Origin: Pseudomonadota bacterium
GTDB lineage: Bacteria > Bdellovibrionota_B > Oligoflexia > Oligoflexales > CAIYRB01
Direction: 5' to 3'
Assembly: GCA_026390445.1 (NCBI GenBank)
Contig: JAPLFX010000203.1
Location: 1-33,213, forward strand
Length of the DNA stretch: 33,213 nucleotides
Shown here in pieces: positions 7,298 through 15,015 of this stretch (its first letter is position 1; each line of letters starts with the position of its first letter). A program made the position numbers and the translations under genes. The notes below the pieces were generated by a model, which saw only the letters and a program-made list of their open reading frames with translations, did not search any database and was not told the DNA's origin.

Positions 7298-9457
7298 ATG
7301 ATCTTCAAAAAGAGCATCACTTGGGTTGTATCCACTTGGGCAGGCCGTTTGGGCGTTGCCCTTGGTGCCGTCTTGATGTCCTGTGCTCTAGGATTCGCCG
7401 CGTGGAGCCAAGTCAGTCGCGTCGGCGTGCGACTCGTTAACCAGGCCGTGGCGCAGCTAAGTCGCAAACTCGGGACGCCGGTGTTGGTGGGCAAGGTGGA
7501 CCTTGAGACCTTTCCCTTTCTGGTGGCGCTTGAAGACATTCGCGTTGGCCCAGAGGCGCAGGTGGTGATCAGCCGTATCCAGATCGACCTTGGCCTAAAT
7601 CTGTGGTCGTCGTCCCTGGTTGATATCGATGAGATAGGGATCGAACGACTCGACCTGAAGATGACCGAAGATCATCTGCGCACGCTGCTGCCGCCGGCTG
7701 GTGCTGCTGTCCCAAGTGGCGGCGACGGTTCCTTGGTGTCACTGCAGCGGCTGATCGATAAATTGTTTGCGGCGATGCCGAGTCGACGTTTGGTGATTGC
7801 CGGCGCCGAGCTCACCTTGCTGAACACGCAGGGTGAGCCAACCTTAAGGGTCCGTGACGTCAAGCTCGCGATCGATCGCTCGGCTGGCGAAGCCGTGTTT
7901 CGCATCGCTAGGTTGAGGACGCAGAGTGGGCTGAATGAAGGGCATTTGTATGGTCGGGTCGAGCTCAACTCCAACGCGCCCGACTACCGCTTCTTTGTCA
8001 AAAGCAAGGGCAACGCCAACGCGAACAAGCCGATTTGGTCGGTTTCGGGATTAGTGCAAAAGGACCTGAGCCAGGTGCAACTCAACATGGCTTTCCATCG
8101 TCGGCCCAACTTTCTCGAAGCTTGGCTCCGCGGTCAGCCGATGCAACTGACGCGTCTACGGTCGCGCCTGCAAATTGAACTGACCAAGGCCATGGGCGGT
8201 TGGCAATTCACCGCGCAGATGCAAAGCCTCGGCTCGACGCTGCGCTTACCTCTGCTCAGCTCCCGCGAGATTGGTCCGTTGTTTTTTGAACTGCGGGCTA
8301 ACGGTTCCTTCCAGCCCAAAAGCCGCAGCTTGACCTTCGATGCGGCAACGCTGACCTTGCCTGGTCGTGTCAGTCGCGCCTTTGGTGAAAACCCGCTGCG
8401 TCTTGCGGCACGCTTTCAAGCTAGTCTCAGCGACGAAGCACCGGCTAATCTATCCATCCGCGGCCAAGTGATGCTGCCGACGACCTCCTGTCAAACCGTG
8501 ATCGATGCCTCCCCTGACGGTCTGTTGCCACTGATTGAGGGCTTTAAACTGAGTGGCGACACGGCCGCGACCTTGGCCTTCGAAGCACAGTCGCAGAATC
8601 TTGAATCCAGTCGATTCGACCTACAAGATGCGATCTTTGGCTGCCGGGTCCTCGAAGCCCCCTATGCCTTCACCGCCGAACATCTCAATGGCCCGCTGGC
8701 AGTCGAGCGACAAGTCGAGCCCGATGCGCCGAAGGTGACCGTCTCTTTGGACCGGCAAGCGCCCACCTTCGCGAGCTTTGCGGCGATCGGCAAAAATGCC
8801 CAGGTGGCCTTCGTCAGTTCCGAGGATGCCAGTTTTTATTGGCACAAGGGAATCGATGCGTCGGCTTTGGTCAGTGCACTTCGCCGCGATCTGGCCGAGG
8901 GGCGCGTCGCGGCCGGTGGCTCGACGATCACCATGCAAACGGTGAAGAACCTTTTCTTAACCCCAGAGCGAACCGTGTCGCGCAAGATGCAGGAACTGTT
9001 TTTAGCCTGGCATCTCGAACACACGCTGAGCAAGGAACGGATCCTTGAGCTGTACATGAATGTCGCCGAGCTTGGCCCAGGCATCTTCGGAATCGGTCCA
9101 GCAGCGGAGCATTTTTTTGCTAAGCCAGCTGCAGAGTTGACGCTGCTTGAGGCGGCTTACTTGGCAACCTTGCTGCCAAATCCGAAAGGTCGCTATCGCT
9201 ATTTTTGCAAGGGTGACTTGACGCCGAACTACCGCGACTTGGTCCATGGACTCTTGCGCCGCATGCTGAGTCACGGCCGCATCAGTAGTGGGCGGTATCT
9301 CCAAGCCATGAACTCAAGCCTGCATTTCAACGAGGACCAGAGGCTCGCTGCCAGAGACTGCAATGATCCGCCCAAAGCCTCGGGCGAGGCGACCGAGCTG
9401 CGCCCTGAGAGCGCCTATCTCTTCCGCCGTCCACCGGGCGGTATGGCGCATGAGTAA
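7298..9457 (+). CDS. AsmA-like domain fused to GT51 peptidoglycan glycosyltransferase
   Basis: A 719-residue protein with an N-terminal membrane anchor (about residues 15-38). Residues 40-470 are beta-rich and open like AsmA/TamB proteins (KLGTPVLVGKVDLETFP, then strands alternating with ARLRTQ-type segments). Residues 490-690 are a GT51 domain: catalytic Glu509 in SSEDASFYWHKGID, GGSTITMQ at 540-547, VSRKMQELFLAW, and the second key Glu591 in NVAELGPGIFGIG. GT51 enzymes polymerise lipid II into glycan strands at the outer face of the inner membrane. No transpeptidase domain is present, so it resembles monofunctional MtgA apart from the long N-terminal half. The ribosome site before the ATG is weak. 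A hairpin follows 28 bp after the stop. Confidence 0.85.
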   Translation: MIFKKSITWVVSTWAGRLGVALGAVLMSCALGFAAWSQVSRVGVRLVNQAVAQLSRKLGTPVLVGKVDLETFPFLVALEDIRVGPEAQVVISRIQIDLGLNLWSSSLVDIDEIGIERLDLKMTEDHLRTLLPPAGAAVPSGGDGSLVSLQRLIDKLFAAMPSRRLVIAGAELTLLNTQGEPTLRVRDVKLAIDRSAGEAVFRIARLRTQSGLNEGHLYGRVELNSNAPDYRFFVKSKGNANANKPIWSVSGLVQKDLSQVQLNMAFHRRPNFLEAWLRGQPMQLTRLRSRLQIELTKAMGGWQFTAQMQSLGSTLRLPLLSSREIGPLFFELRANGSFQPKSRSLTFDAATLTLPGRVSRAFGENPLRLAARFQASLSDEAPANLSIRGQVMLPTTSCQTVIDASPDGLLPLIEGFKLSGDTAATLAFEAQSQNLESSRFDLQDAIFGCRVLEAPYAFTAEHLNGPLAVERQVEPDAPKVTVSLDRQAPTFASFAAIGKNAQVAFVSSEDASFYWHKGIDASALVSALRRDLAEGRVAAGGSTITMQTVKNLFLTPERTVSRKMQELFLAWHLEHTLSKERILELYMNVAELGPGIFGIGPAAEHFFAKPAAELTLLEAAYLATLLPNPKGRYRYFCKGDLTPNYRDLVHGLLRRMLSHGRISSGRYLQAMNSSLHFNEDQRLAARDCNDPPKASGEATELRPESAYLFRRPPGGMAHE

Positions 9458-9484
9458 GCCGTCAAGCCAATAAAATAATTGTAA

Positions 9485-9517
9485 GTGGACCTTAGGTCTT
9501 CGCGTCCAAGGGTCCAC
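9485..9517 (+). terminator. hairpin downstream of the GT51 gene
   Basis: Twelve-bp arms, GTGGACCTTAGG and CCAAGGGTCCAC, pair with one G-U and one A-A mismatch around a 9-nt loop. A T-rich run (TTATTTTTT) lies about 12 bp further on rather than directly after the stem, so intrinsic termination is plausible but not textbook. Confidence 0.5.
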
Positions 9518-9594
9518 TCGCAGCCTCTGCTTATTTTTTGAGCGATACGGCGAAAACGCTCGCACCCGTGGGGATTGCGGGGGCTCGCAGTGCA

Positions 9595-9620
9595 GTTATC
9601 AACATCAGCTGTGGATAACT
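9595..9620. promoter_or_regulatory. inverted repeat of two DnaA-box-like sites
   Basis: TTATCAACA (9596-9604) and TGTGGATAA (9610-9618, the exact complement of the consensus box TTATCCACA) face each other across 5 bp. Together with one flanking base they make 11-bp arms with a single mismatch. It may be a DnaA-binding pair or an operator for the gene at 9808. Confidence 0.4.
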
Positions 9621-9807
9621 CAAAACGCAACAGGAGGTCCGTGTCTCGCGGGAAATGCCGCAACCATAGTCAGGAATGCCTGATAATCAGTCGTGACTGC
9701 GCATAACCGTAGCGGTCGTGCAATTTCTTCTGGTCTTTTATTTGTATGTTCGATAAGTTCAACGGCCGCCCCGTATTTATGGCTGGTGAGTGGAGTCAGA
9801 TCATTAA

Positions 9808-10890
9808 ATGCTGCGCCGTTTTTTTTATATTTTTTGTCTGATCATGAGCTGGTGCGGCGTCGGCCCTTGTCCTACCGGACAAGCCTGGAGTGAACTTGGC
9901 CACAATTTAATCGCCCGCGTCAGCGCCCGGTTGTGCATCGAAGAACTCGGGACCGAACATCCTTTGTCTAAGGTGCTATTAGACAAAGAGCTGATGCTCG
10001 GACACCTAGCAAACGTGCCCGATATCGTGTGGAAGAATACCGACGCGCACACCGCCGCAGTCAACTACACGACGCATTTTTTTGACGTCGATGAACTAGT
10101 CACGCCGCCGGTGTTTGCGACGCTACCAGTCACACTGTCTGGTTTGGAAGCGCTTAGTGGCGGCAAGATCAAGCCGGCACAGTTTGGTACAGCGCCGTTT
10201 CGCATTCAGCAGCTCTACGGAATGATGCGCGACCAATTTGCTCAGGCCAAGGCTGCAAAAGGCCAAAAGGATCTTGTTGAAGCCGTCAATCAGGCGCTGC
10301 TTTATGGTGGGATCATGGCGCACTTCGTCGGCGACCTAGCGCAGCCGCTGCACACGACGGTCGATCACGATGGCTATCAGGTAGGGCAGGGCGGGCTGCA
10401 CGGTTATTTTGAGGGCGCCGTGGTGAGCGCTTACGATCTGACCTTGCCGGATGAAGTATTTCAAGTGGCTCGGCGGCGGCAGCAGATTGCTGTACTACGA
10501 CAAATGGTGCAGCAGCGCCCGGACAAATCCCAAGCGGCAGATTTGCGACCCTTGCTGTTGGCTTATGCTTTGACGGTCAACAGTTGGCATGAAATCCCTG
10601 GACTCGAGTCCATCGATCGTAAGTTCGCCGTGCTAAAGCCGAGTCGCCAGGAGCATGGGATGCGGATTCCAGCTATGCGGCGACCGCCGAGTCAGGCCGC
10701 CAAGGGTTTCCATGAGCTGGTACGCGCGCGCCTAGCGATCGCCGCAGAGACCTTGAGTGAGCTCTGGCTTAGTGCCTGGCGCGAAGGCGGCAGTCCGGAT
10801 CTACGCAGCTATCAGAGTTATGCCTATCCTGTCGCTCCTGTGATCATTGAGACGCCCTATCTCAATGACTCGGTTGAGTTAAAAAAATAA
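9808..10890 (+). CDS. S1/P1-type zinc nuclease or phospholipase C-like enzyme, secreted
   Basis: A 360-residue exported protein. A signal peptide (RR, hydrophobic core) ends at residue 26, which makes Trp27 the mature N-terminus, as in S1/P1 nucleases, where that residue binds zinc. Further ligands fit the family order: His32 (WSELGH), Asp72 (NVPD), His90 (THFFD), His172 and Asp176 (AHFVGD), His182 (QPLH), then His198 and Glu202 (LHGYFE). These set up the three-zinc site that cleaves phosphodiester bonds in single-stranded nucleic acids or, in the phospholipase branch, phospholipids. The ATG at 9808 has only a distant GGAG (12 bp). The AT-rich end of the gene runs straight into A and T runs. 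It is followed by other exported hydrolases on the same strand. Confidence 0.85.
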   Translation: MLRRFFYIFCLIMSWCGVGPCPTGQAWSELGHNLIARVSARLCIEELGTEHPLSKVLLDKELMLGHLANVPDIVWKNTDAHTAAVNYTTHFFDVDELVTPPVFATLPVTLSGLEALSGGKIKPAQFGTAPFRIQQLYGMMRDQFAQAKAAKGQKDLVEAVNQALLYGGIMAHFVGDLAQPLHTTVDHDGYQVGQGGLHGYFEGAVVSAYDLTLPDEVFQVARRRQQIAVLRQMVQQRPDKSQAADLRPLLLAYALTVNSWHEIPGLESIDRKFAVLKPSRQEHGMRIPAMRRPPSQAAKGFHELVRARLAIAAETLSELWLSAWREGGSPDLRSYQSYAYPVAPVIIETPYLNDSVELKK

Positions 10891-10952
10891 AATATTTTTG
10901 TTTTTGAGTTTTTTGCCATTGGCCGCTTGCCATGCGCCGCGCCCAGTGCCGA

Positions 10953-10981
10953 GCCAACGTTGGCGCGCCGTCGCAGACGGC
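10953..10981. other. palindrome and adjacent hairpin between two hydrolase genes
   Basis: GCCAACGTTGGC (10953-10964) is a perfect 12-bp palindrome, and GCCGTC-GCA-GACGGC (10967-10981) is a perfect 6-bp hairpin right after it. They lie 60-90 bp after the nuclease stop and 45-70 bp before the sigma-28-like promoter, so they may stop transcription or bind a regulator. No T tract follows. Confidence 0.35.
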
Positions 10982-11023
10982 TGGAGGCGCAGAACATTTA
11001 GACTATTTGGGAACCTACCCGTC

Positions 11024-11051
11024 TAAAGTTTTCGCGCCGATGTGCCGATAC
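11024..11051 (+). promoter_or_regulatory. sigma-28-like promoter of the metalloprotease gene
   Basis: A perfect FliA -35 TAAAGTTT (11024-11031) and a near-perfect -10 GCCGATAC (11044-11051) are separated by 12 bp, one more than the consensus 11. Transcription would start near 11058, giving a leader of about 57 nt. Confidence 0.55.
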
Positions 11052-11114
11052 GTCTTCGTTGCACGTGATGTGGACCCACTTTAATGAAAACAGAGGGTTG
11101 GCGGGGGATCCGGG

Positions 11115-12983
11115 ATGAAGTTTAGGGCTGGAAACCGCCGTCGGTACCTCGCGCAGGGCAGCCTGCTTGGCGTGACCTTGCTGTCTATGCTGGTCCCTTC
11201 GCGGGCCCATGGGTTGACGTGGCAAGCAAGTCCCGCTCACTTCGAAACCTTTGAGCATTCCGCCCACCAGTTATTGATCCATCCAAGCCTCGACCAATGG
11301 TTGGTTCAACCCAAGGGTTTAGCCCTGTTTGGTGCTGGACGGGTCACCTTTGATGAAGCCGTGCGGCTGCTTTTGCGCGACGAACTGGGCGGACCACAGG
11401 TCTCCACCGTCGCGACGGACACCACACCGGCAGCTTTTGGGCTCGATGCGCCAAGCGGTGAGCAATCAATCGACTACGCTTTTAGAGCCGGTGGTGTGCC
11501 ACTGTGCGGCTTTATGGTGCGCGCGCATAAACTCAGCGATGGTAGTGCCTTCATCCTTGGCTCGGTTCCGGATATCGATGCCCACGAAACCGTTCCTACC
11601 GATTGGCCAGACCTTGGCCTCAGTGCTGATCAAGCTGGCCGTACGCTACGCGCGCAGACCGACATGCATGAGCTGCGGATTGGCCACAGCGAACGTTGTC
11701 TTTACGTTGCCAATGGCAAACTTCTTCCGGTTTGGAAAATGAATCTCTATGCGGATGGGAATCCTTATATTGCCTTTGCGGATGCCTACGAAACCCTAAA
11801 GTTAGACCAGAACTTCCTTGATGCGGTGGACGCAACGGCAAGGGCCTACCCGCGTAACATTGCAAATGACAGCGCTGCAACCGTAGCCCTGACCGGCCTC
11901 ACCGGTGATGGCACCTTGTCCTCCGCATACATTCAGACCGTGGTGCCGTCTTCTGTCACGCAAGCCAAGCAGGCCGACGAGGCTTTTATCTACCCCGATA
12001 CTGATGATCGCTTTGGCGAAGTGCAGGCCTATGTGCACGGATCCACTCATTTTACCTGGTTTCAGGGCATCGGCTTTCAGTGGTACGGGCCGAAGCCGCT
12101 GCAGATCAAGGCCCACTTCGCGCCGAACGGTATTCCAAATAATGCGCTGTTTACGCCTGGAAGCAGCGACGACGGGACCCTGCCATCGATTCAGATCGAT
12201 AACGGCGATGGCAAGATCTTGCAAAATCTTGTCACCGATGCCGATGTCGTCTCACATGAGATGGGGCACCACATTGTTTACAAAACCTTACAGACAACCT
12301 CAGGTGAGTCTCTGGTGTTGCATGAAGGCCTAGCCGATACCTTTGTCTTTCTGCGCACTGGTGATCCCTGTCTTGGTCGCTCGATCTGTCCGTTGACTAG
12401 CAATGCCTGCGTTACGCAGGGGCAATGTTTACGCAGTGGCACCTTGACCGTTGCCTATAACGATTCGCAGTGGATCACCTGGTCCGGAGCGCAGAAGGTA
12501 CTCGGCCACAAGCATGGCCAGTTGATTGCGGGCATTATTTGGGACTTGATCAAGACTCAGGGTATGTCGAATAAAGATGTGACTGCGCTGACCTTCAAAG
12601 CGATCTCCTACTTCAAGTCGAACAGCGGTTTTTGTGATTTCACCGCGTCACTATTCACGGCGGAGAAGGCGTTGTTTCAGGGTGCCAATGCAGACAAGTT
12701 GACCAGCGTGCTATCAGCGCGCGGGATGGGCCCGTTTTTACCGACGGCCACCCCCCGCTGCGCGAGTCTGAGCACTGGGTCTGGGATCCAAGACACGTCT
12801 GCCGCAAGTGACAGTAGCACGCAAAAAAAGAAGGGCTTGTTTGGGTGTGCCGTGATTGAATTGGGTGACGCTCCGGTTAATCTGATTTGGTCGCTGTTGT
12901 TGCTGACGGTGCCGGTGGTGCTTAGTCTTAGACCCACTCTCGCTCGGCAAAAGGCACGCCGCTCAAGCAAACGTAAGACATAG
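11115..12983 (+). CDS. exported HExxH metalloprotease with C-terminal Cys/TM/basic tail
   Basis: A 622-residue protein. The signal peptide covers residues 1-32 (basic start, LLGVTLLSMLV, then a cut after SRAHG or nearby). The catalytic zinc motif is HEMGHH at 381-386, with HEGLAD at 403-408 supplying the third ligand (Glu404). This HExxH...EGxxD arrangement resembles fungalysin/thermolysin-type (M36/M4) gluzincins. An N-terminal propeptide-like region precedes it. Four Cys (about residues 415-440) probably form disulphides. The end is unusual: Cys578 in GLFGCAVIELG, a hydrophobic stretch (about 588-606), then a basic tail with many Arg/Lys. This resembles the MYXO-CTERM sorting signal, which would lead to cell-surface display. 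A sigma-28-like promoter lies upstream, and an A_AAA_AAG slippery heptamer sits just before the tail. Confidence 0.85.
   Translation: MKFRAGNRRRYLAQGSLLGVTLLSMLVPSRAHGLTWQASPAHFETFEHSAHQLLIHPSLDQWLVQPKGLALFGAGRVTFDEAVRLLLRDELGGPQVSTVATDTTPAAFGLDAPSGEQSIDYAFRAGGVPLCGFMVRAHKLSDGSAFILGSVPDIDAHETVPTDWPDLGLSADQAGRTLRAQTDMHELRIGHSERCLYVANGKLLPVWKMNLYADGNPYIAFADAYETLKLDQNFLDAVDATARAYPRNIANDSAATVALTGLTGDGTLSSAYIQTVVPSSVTQAKQADEAFIYPDTDDRFGEVQAYVHGSTHFTWFQGIGFQWYGPKPLQIKAHFAPNGIPNNALFTPGSSDDGTLPSIQIDNGDGKILQNLVTDADVVSHEMGHHIVYKTLQTTSGESLVLHEGLADTFVFLRTGDPCLGRSICPLTSNACVTQGQCLRSGTLTVAYNDSQWITWSGAQKVLGHKHGQLIAGIIWDLIKTQGMSNKDVTALTFKAISYFKSNSGFCDFTASLFTAEKALFQGANADKLTSVLSARGMGPFLPTATPRCASLSTGSGIQDTSAASDSSTQKKKGLFGCAVIELGDAPVNLIWSLLLLTVPVVLSLRPTLARQKARRSSKRKT
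12824..12830 (+). promoter_or_regulatory. candidate -1 frameshift heptamer A_AAA_AAG
   Basis: The codons CAA AAA AAG (570-572) contain the heptamer A_AAA_AAG in the phase used by dnaX. A -1 shift would add nine codons and stop at the TGA at 12857-12859, removing the membrane tail. No upstream Shine-Dalgarno-like stimulator or clear downstream stem was seen. Confidence 0.25.
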
Positions 12984-13031
12984 GACAGAGCTTTCGTTAA
13001 GCAAAATCCATGGTAGGGTCGTGTAACCTCG

Positions 13032-14099
13032 ATGTCAGTCATACACCTCAATCTAAGTGCTTTATTCTTAGGGTTGATGCTCATAGATTCCCCTGTGGCG
13101 AAGGCAGGGCCGTCACCTAGCCCCGTCGTTTTCACCACTGCGGCGCCGACTAAGGTTCCGCAAGCTCCGGCGCGGACCATTCACCTCATGGTCACTTTGG
13201 CTTGGGAAGGGCGCGATCTCAGCGTCTATAATCAGCAAGCATGGGCGGCGTTTCGCGCGCGGTTTCCTGGCTTGCAGATCATGCATCTGGTGAGCCCGGC
13301 TTACTTCACCAAACCGGCGGCAGATCAAACCGCGGTGCGCAGCACGCTGCGCCAGGCGATGCGGCCAAAGGACCAATTCGGACTCCTACTTGGGAATTGG
13401 CAGTCGCTCGCCAATGCCTCGGGTGTGATCTTTCGCAGCTCGCCGACGTTTTGGGGCAGCGAGGTCAAAGCCGACGACTGTAGCTCTGACTGCGGCTTGG
13501 AGGTGCCGGTGAATATCTATCCAGCCGACGAGCTGGACAAGATGCTCCAGACCTCGGTGCATATCATGGAGGCCCAGGGTTTTGGTCGTCCGAGTGCTGT
13601 GGCCGTCGAAGGCTGGGTGGCATCGTCAGAGATCCTTGAGGCCGCCTACCGTGCCGGTATACGCTATGATCTATCAGCCGTATCACCCGAAATGATCGGC
13701 GCCAAGACCCGCTACTATCCCATCTACCAATGGGCGAAATCCTTGTGGCCACGCATCACACCGCACAGCCAGCCCTACCAGATCCAGTTGGCCAAAGGCG
13801 CAATGACCGAGCTGCCGCAGTCGCTTGCCGCCGTCGATTACCTTGCGCAAAGCGATATCCTAGATATCTTCAAGGAATATGTTGAACGGGTGCAGCGCGA
13901 CCCGCAAACACCCTTGGTGTTTCCGCTGCAGATCTATCAGGAGACCGCCTACATGACGCTGCCGGCGCTGGCGACGACCCTGCAAGCGGTGATTGCTTAT
14001 GCCCAAAAGGCGGGGGTGGCGCTCACTCCGCTGCAATCGCCGGATCTGGAATTGCCTGAGGACCGCTGGCTTTCAGGCGCGATGCCAATCGCCCACTAG
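13032..14099 (+). CDS. secreted NodB-like polysaccharide deacetylase relative
   Basis: A 355-residue protein with a signal peptide ending near residue 25 (AKA). The core starts with TIHLMVTLAWEGRDL, then FRARFPGLQIMHLVSPAYFT, FGLLLGNW, SSPTFWG, and a Cys pair in DDCSSDCGLEVPV, followed by GFGRPSAVAVEGW and AAYRAGIRYDLSAV. This strand/helix order is that of a (beta/alpha) NodB-type deacetylase barrel, and from memory it fits a secreted family annotated that way in related bacteria. At the position where such enzymes usually carry the first catalytic Asp, this protein reads Leu-Ala-Trp-Glu, so activity is in doubt. The ATG has no strong ribosome site. It starts 48 bp after the metalloprotease and may be co-transcribed with it. 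Confidence 0.6.
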   Translation: MSVIHLNLSALFLGLMLIDSPVAKAGPSPSPVVFTTAAPTKVPQAPARTIHLMVTLAWEGRDLSVYNQQAWAAFRARFPGLQIMHLVSPAYFTKPAADQTAVRSTLRQAMRPKDQFGLLLGNWQSLANASGVIFRSSPTFWGSEVKADDCSSDCGLEVPVNIYPADELDKMLQTSVHIMEAQGFGRPSAVAVEGWVASSEILEAAYRAGIRYDLSAVSPEMIGAKTRYYPIYQWAKSLWPRITPHSQPYQIQLAKGAMTELPQSLAAVDYLAQSDILDIFKEYVERVQRDPQTPLVFPLQIYQETAYMTLPALATTLQAVIAYAQKAGVALTPLQSPDLELPEDRWLSGAMPIAH

Positions 14100-14134
14100 G
14101 CGTACGTGAGCATCTAAAATAGAAACTGTACGCC
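14099..14134. terminator. inverted repeat between convergent genes
   Basis: GGCGTAC at 14099-14105 pairs with GTACGCC at 14128-14134, spanning the 14-bp junction between two converging genes with a 22-nt AT-rich loop. It could act in both directions; no T tract is present. Confidence 0.3.
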
Positions 14135-15007
14135 CAGGTAAGCGCCAAAGCCGCCGGCTTTGACGACGCTCTGCGCCTTGTCGTTAAATTTTGTGCCGAA
14201 ATCTGGTCCGTTGGTCACCTGGACTTGTTTGTCATAGGAGGTCTTGTCGGCGAAGGTGACCTGGTTGCCGCTGAGCACGTAGTTATAGTCCAGCATCAAG
14301 GCGAAGCGAATGGAGGCATCGAGATTGAAATAGCCTCCAACCGCGGCGCCGAGCATCGTCGCTGGAGTCAACTCATAGTGCTTGGTCGCCACGATCGGCT
14401 CTGCGGTGGTCGAGTTGGCTGGAATAAACGAGGCATCGAGCGATACCTCGCCCTTCTTCCCCAAGGATTCCACAAAGGAACCGAGGAATCGCAAGCCAAA
14501 GGATGGATGCAAGGGTAGCAAGACTTCGGCGCCTGCTCCGAGTTTGACGCCGGAGTTATTGTAGCCAGCAGCGACGGTGAAGCCGAGGTCCTCCCAAGGA
14601 AAATAAGTGAACGTCAAGGCATTGCCGTAGGTCGCCTCCCAGCCTCCGTCTATACCGATGGCCAGCGGTAGGTGCTCGGACTTTGCGACGGCTGGGGCGG
14701 GCTGTGCCGACGCCGGGTGTTTGGCTTTTGCATGGACTTGGTGCGTCTTGGCGTTTGGCTTGGCGTGCTCGCGGGTCTTCTCCTTCTTTGGATGATTCGG
14801 CTGTTTATGCGGTGCAGGCGCCTCGCCTTCGCCCTTGCCATGTTCGTCGCCCTCGCCTTCAACCTTCGCCTGCCTTTTTTCGCCGCTGCCCTCGTGCTTG
14901 CGTGGCGCTTGCTCCTGACGTTCTGACTCCTCAGCAAGCGCTGCTGTAGCCGGGAGTATGGAGAGCAAAAGGGCTGCTGCAACGGTATATGTTAACGCTG
15001 CGGTCAC
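14114..15007 (-). CDS. outer-membrane beta-barrel protein with charged His/Lys/Glu-rich extension
   Basis: A 297-residue protein. The signal peptide ends near residue 25 (ATAALA). Residues 26-110 are a highly charged, low-complexity segment (Lys, His, Glu, Pro, Ala) that may reach through the periplasm or touch peptidoglycan. The rest alternates hydrophobic and polar residues as in a small barrel (IGIDGGWEATYGNALTFTYF, LGFTVAAGYNNSG, FALMLDYNYVLSG) and ends in YLGVQFLF, the terminal Phe being the usual signal for the Bam machinery. It starts with GTG; AGGAG upstream overlaps the stop of the cysteine protease gene, so the two are co-translated. Its function is not clear. Confidence 0.8.
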   Translation of the reverse strand: MTAALTYTVAAALLLSILPATAALAEESERQEQAPRKHEGSGEKRQAKVEGEGDEHGKGEGEAPAPHKQPNHPKKEKTREHAKPNAKTHQVHAKAKHPASAQPAPAVAKSEHLPLAIGIDGGWEATYGNALTFTYFPWEDLGFTVAAGYNNSGVKLGAGAEVLLPLHPSFGLRFLGSFVESLGKKGEVSLDASFIPANSTTAEPIVATKHYELTPATMLGAAVGGYFNLDASIRFALMLDYNYVLSGNQVTFADKTSYDKQVQVTNGPDFGTKFNDKAQSVVKAGGFGAYLGVQFLF

Positions 15008-15015
15008 GCGCGCTC

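Larger units (their letters stand above)
9458..9807. other. 350-bp gene-free region with hairpin and DnaA-box-like inverted repeat
   Basis: No convincing reading frame or RNA gene was seen here. It holds a strong hairpin (9485-9517), a near-perfect inverted repeat built from two DnaA-box-like 9-mers (9595-9620), and a short hairpin TCAGG/CCTGA around 9671-9684. The last 60 bp before the gene at 9808 are AT-richer, as expected of a promoter region, but no clear -35/-10 pair was found. Confidence 0.5.

Noticed and set aside
9595-9620. Replication origin
   Set aside because: Only two DnaA-like boxes, with no dnaA/dnaN/gidA neighbours or AT-rich unwinding element.
9458-9807. tRNA or small RNA gene in the longest gap
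   Set aside because: No T-loop or cloverleaf pattern was found, and no RNA family was recognised.
10882-10916. A and T runs at the end of the S1/P1-type gene as an intrinsic terminator or frameshift site
   Set aside because: The possible stem is only A-T pairs and a shift would merely add a few residues.
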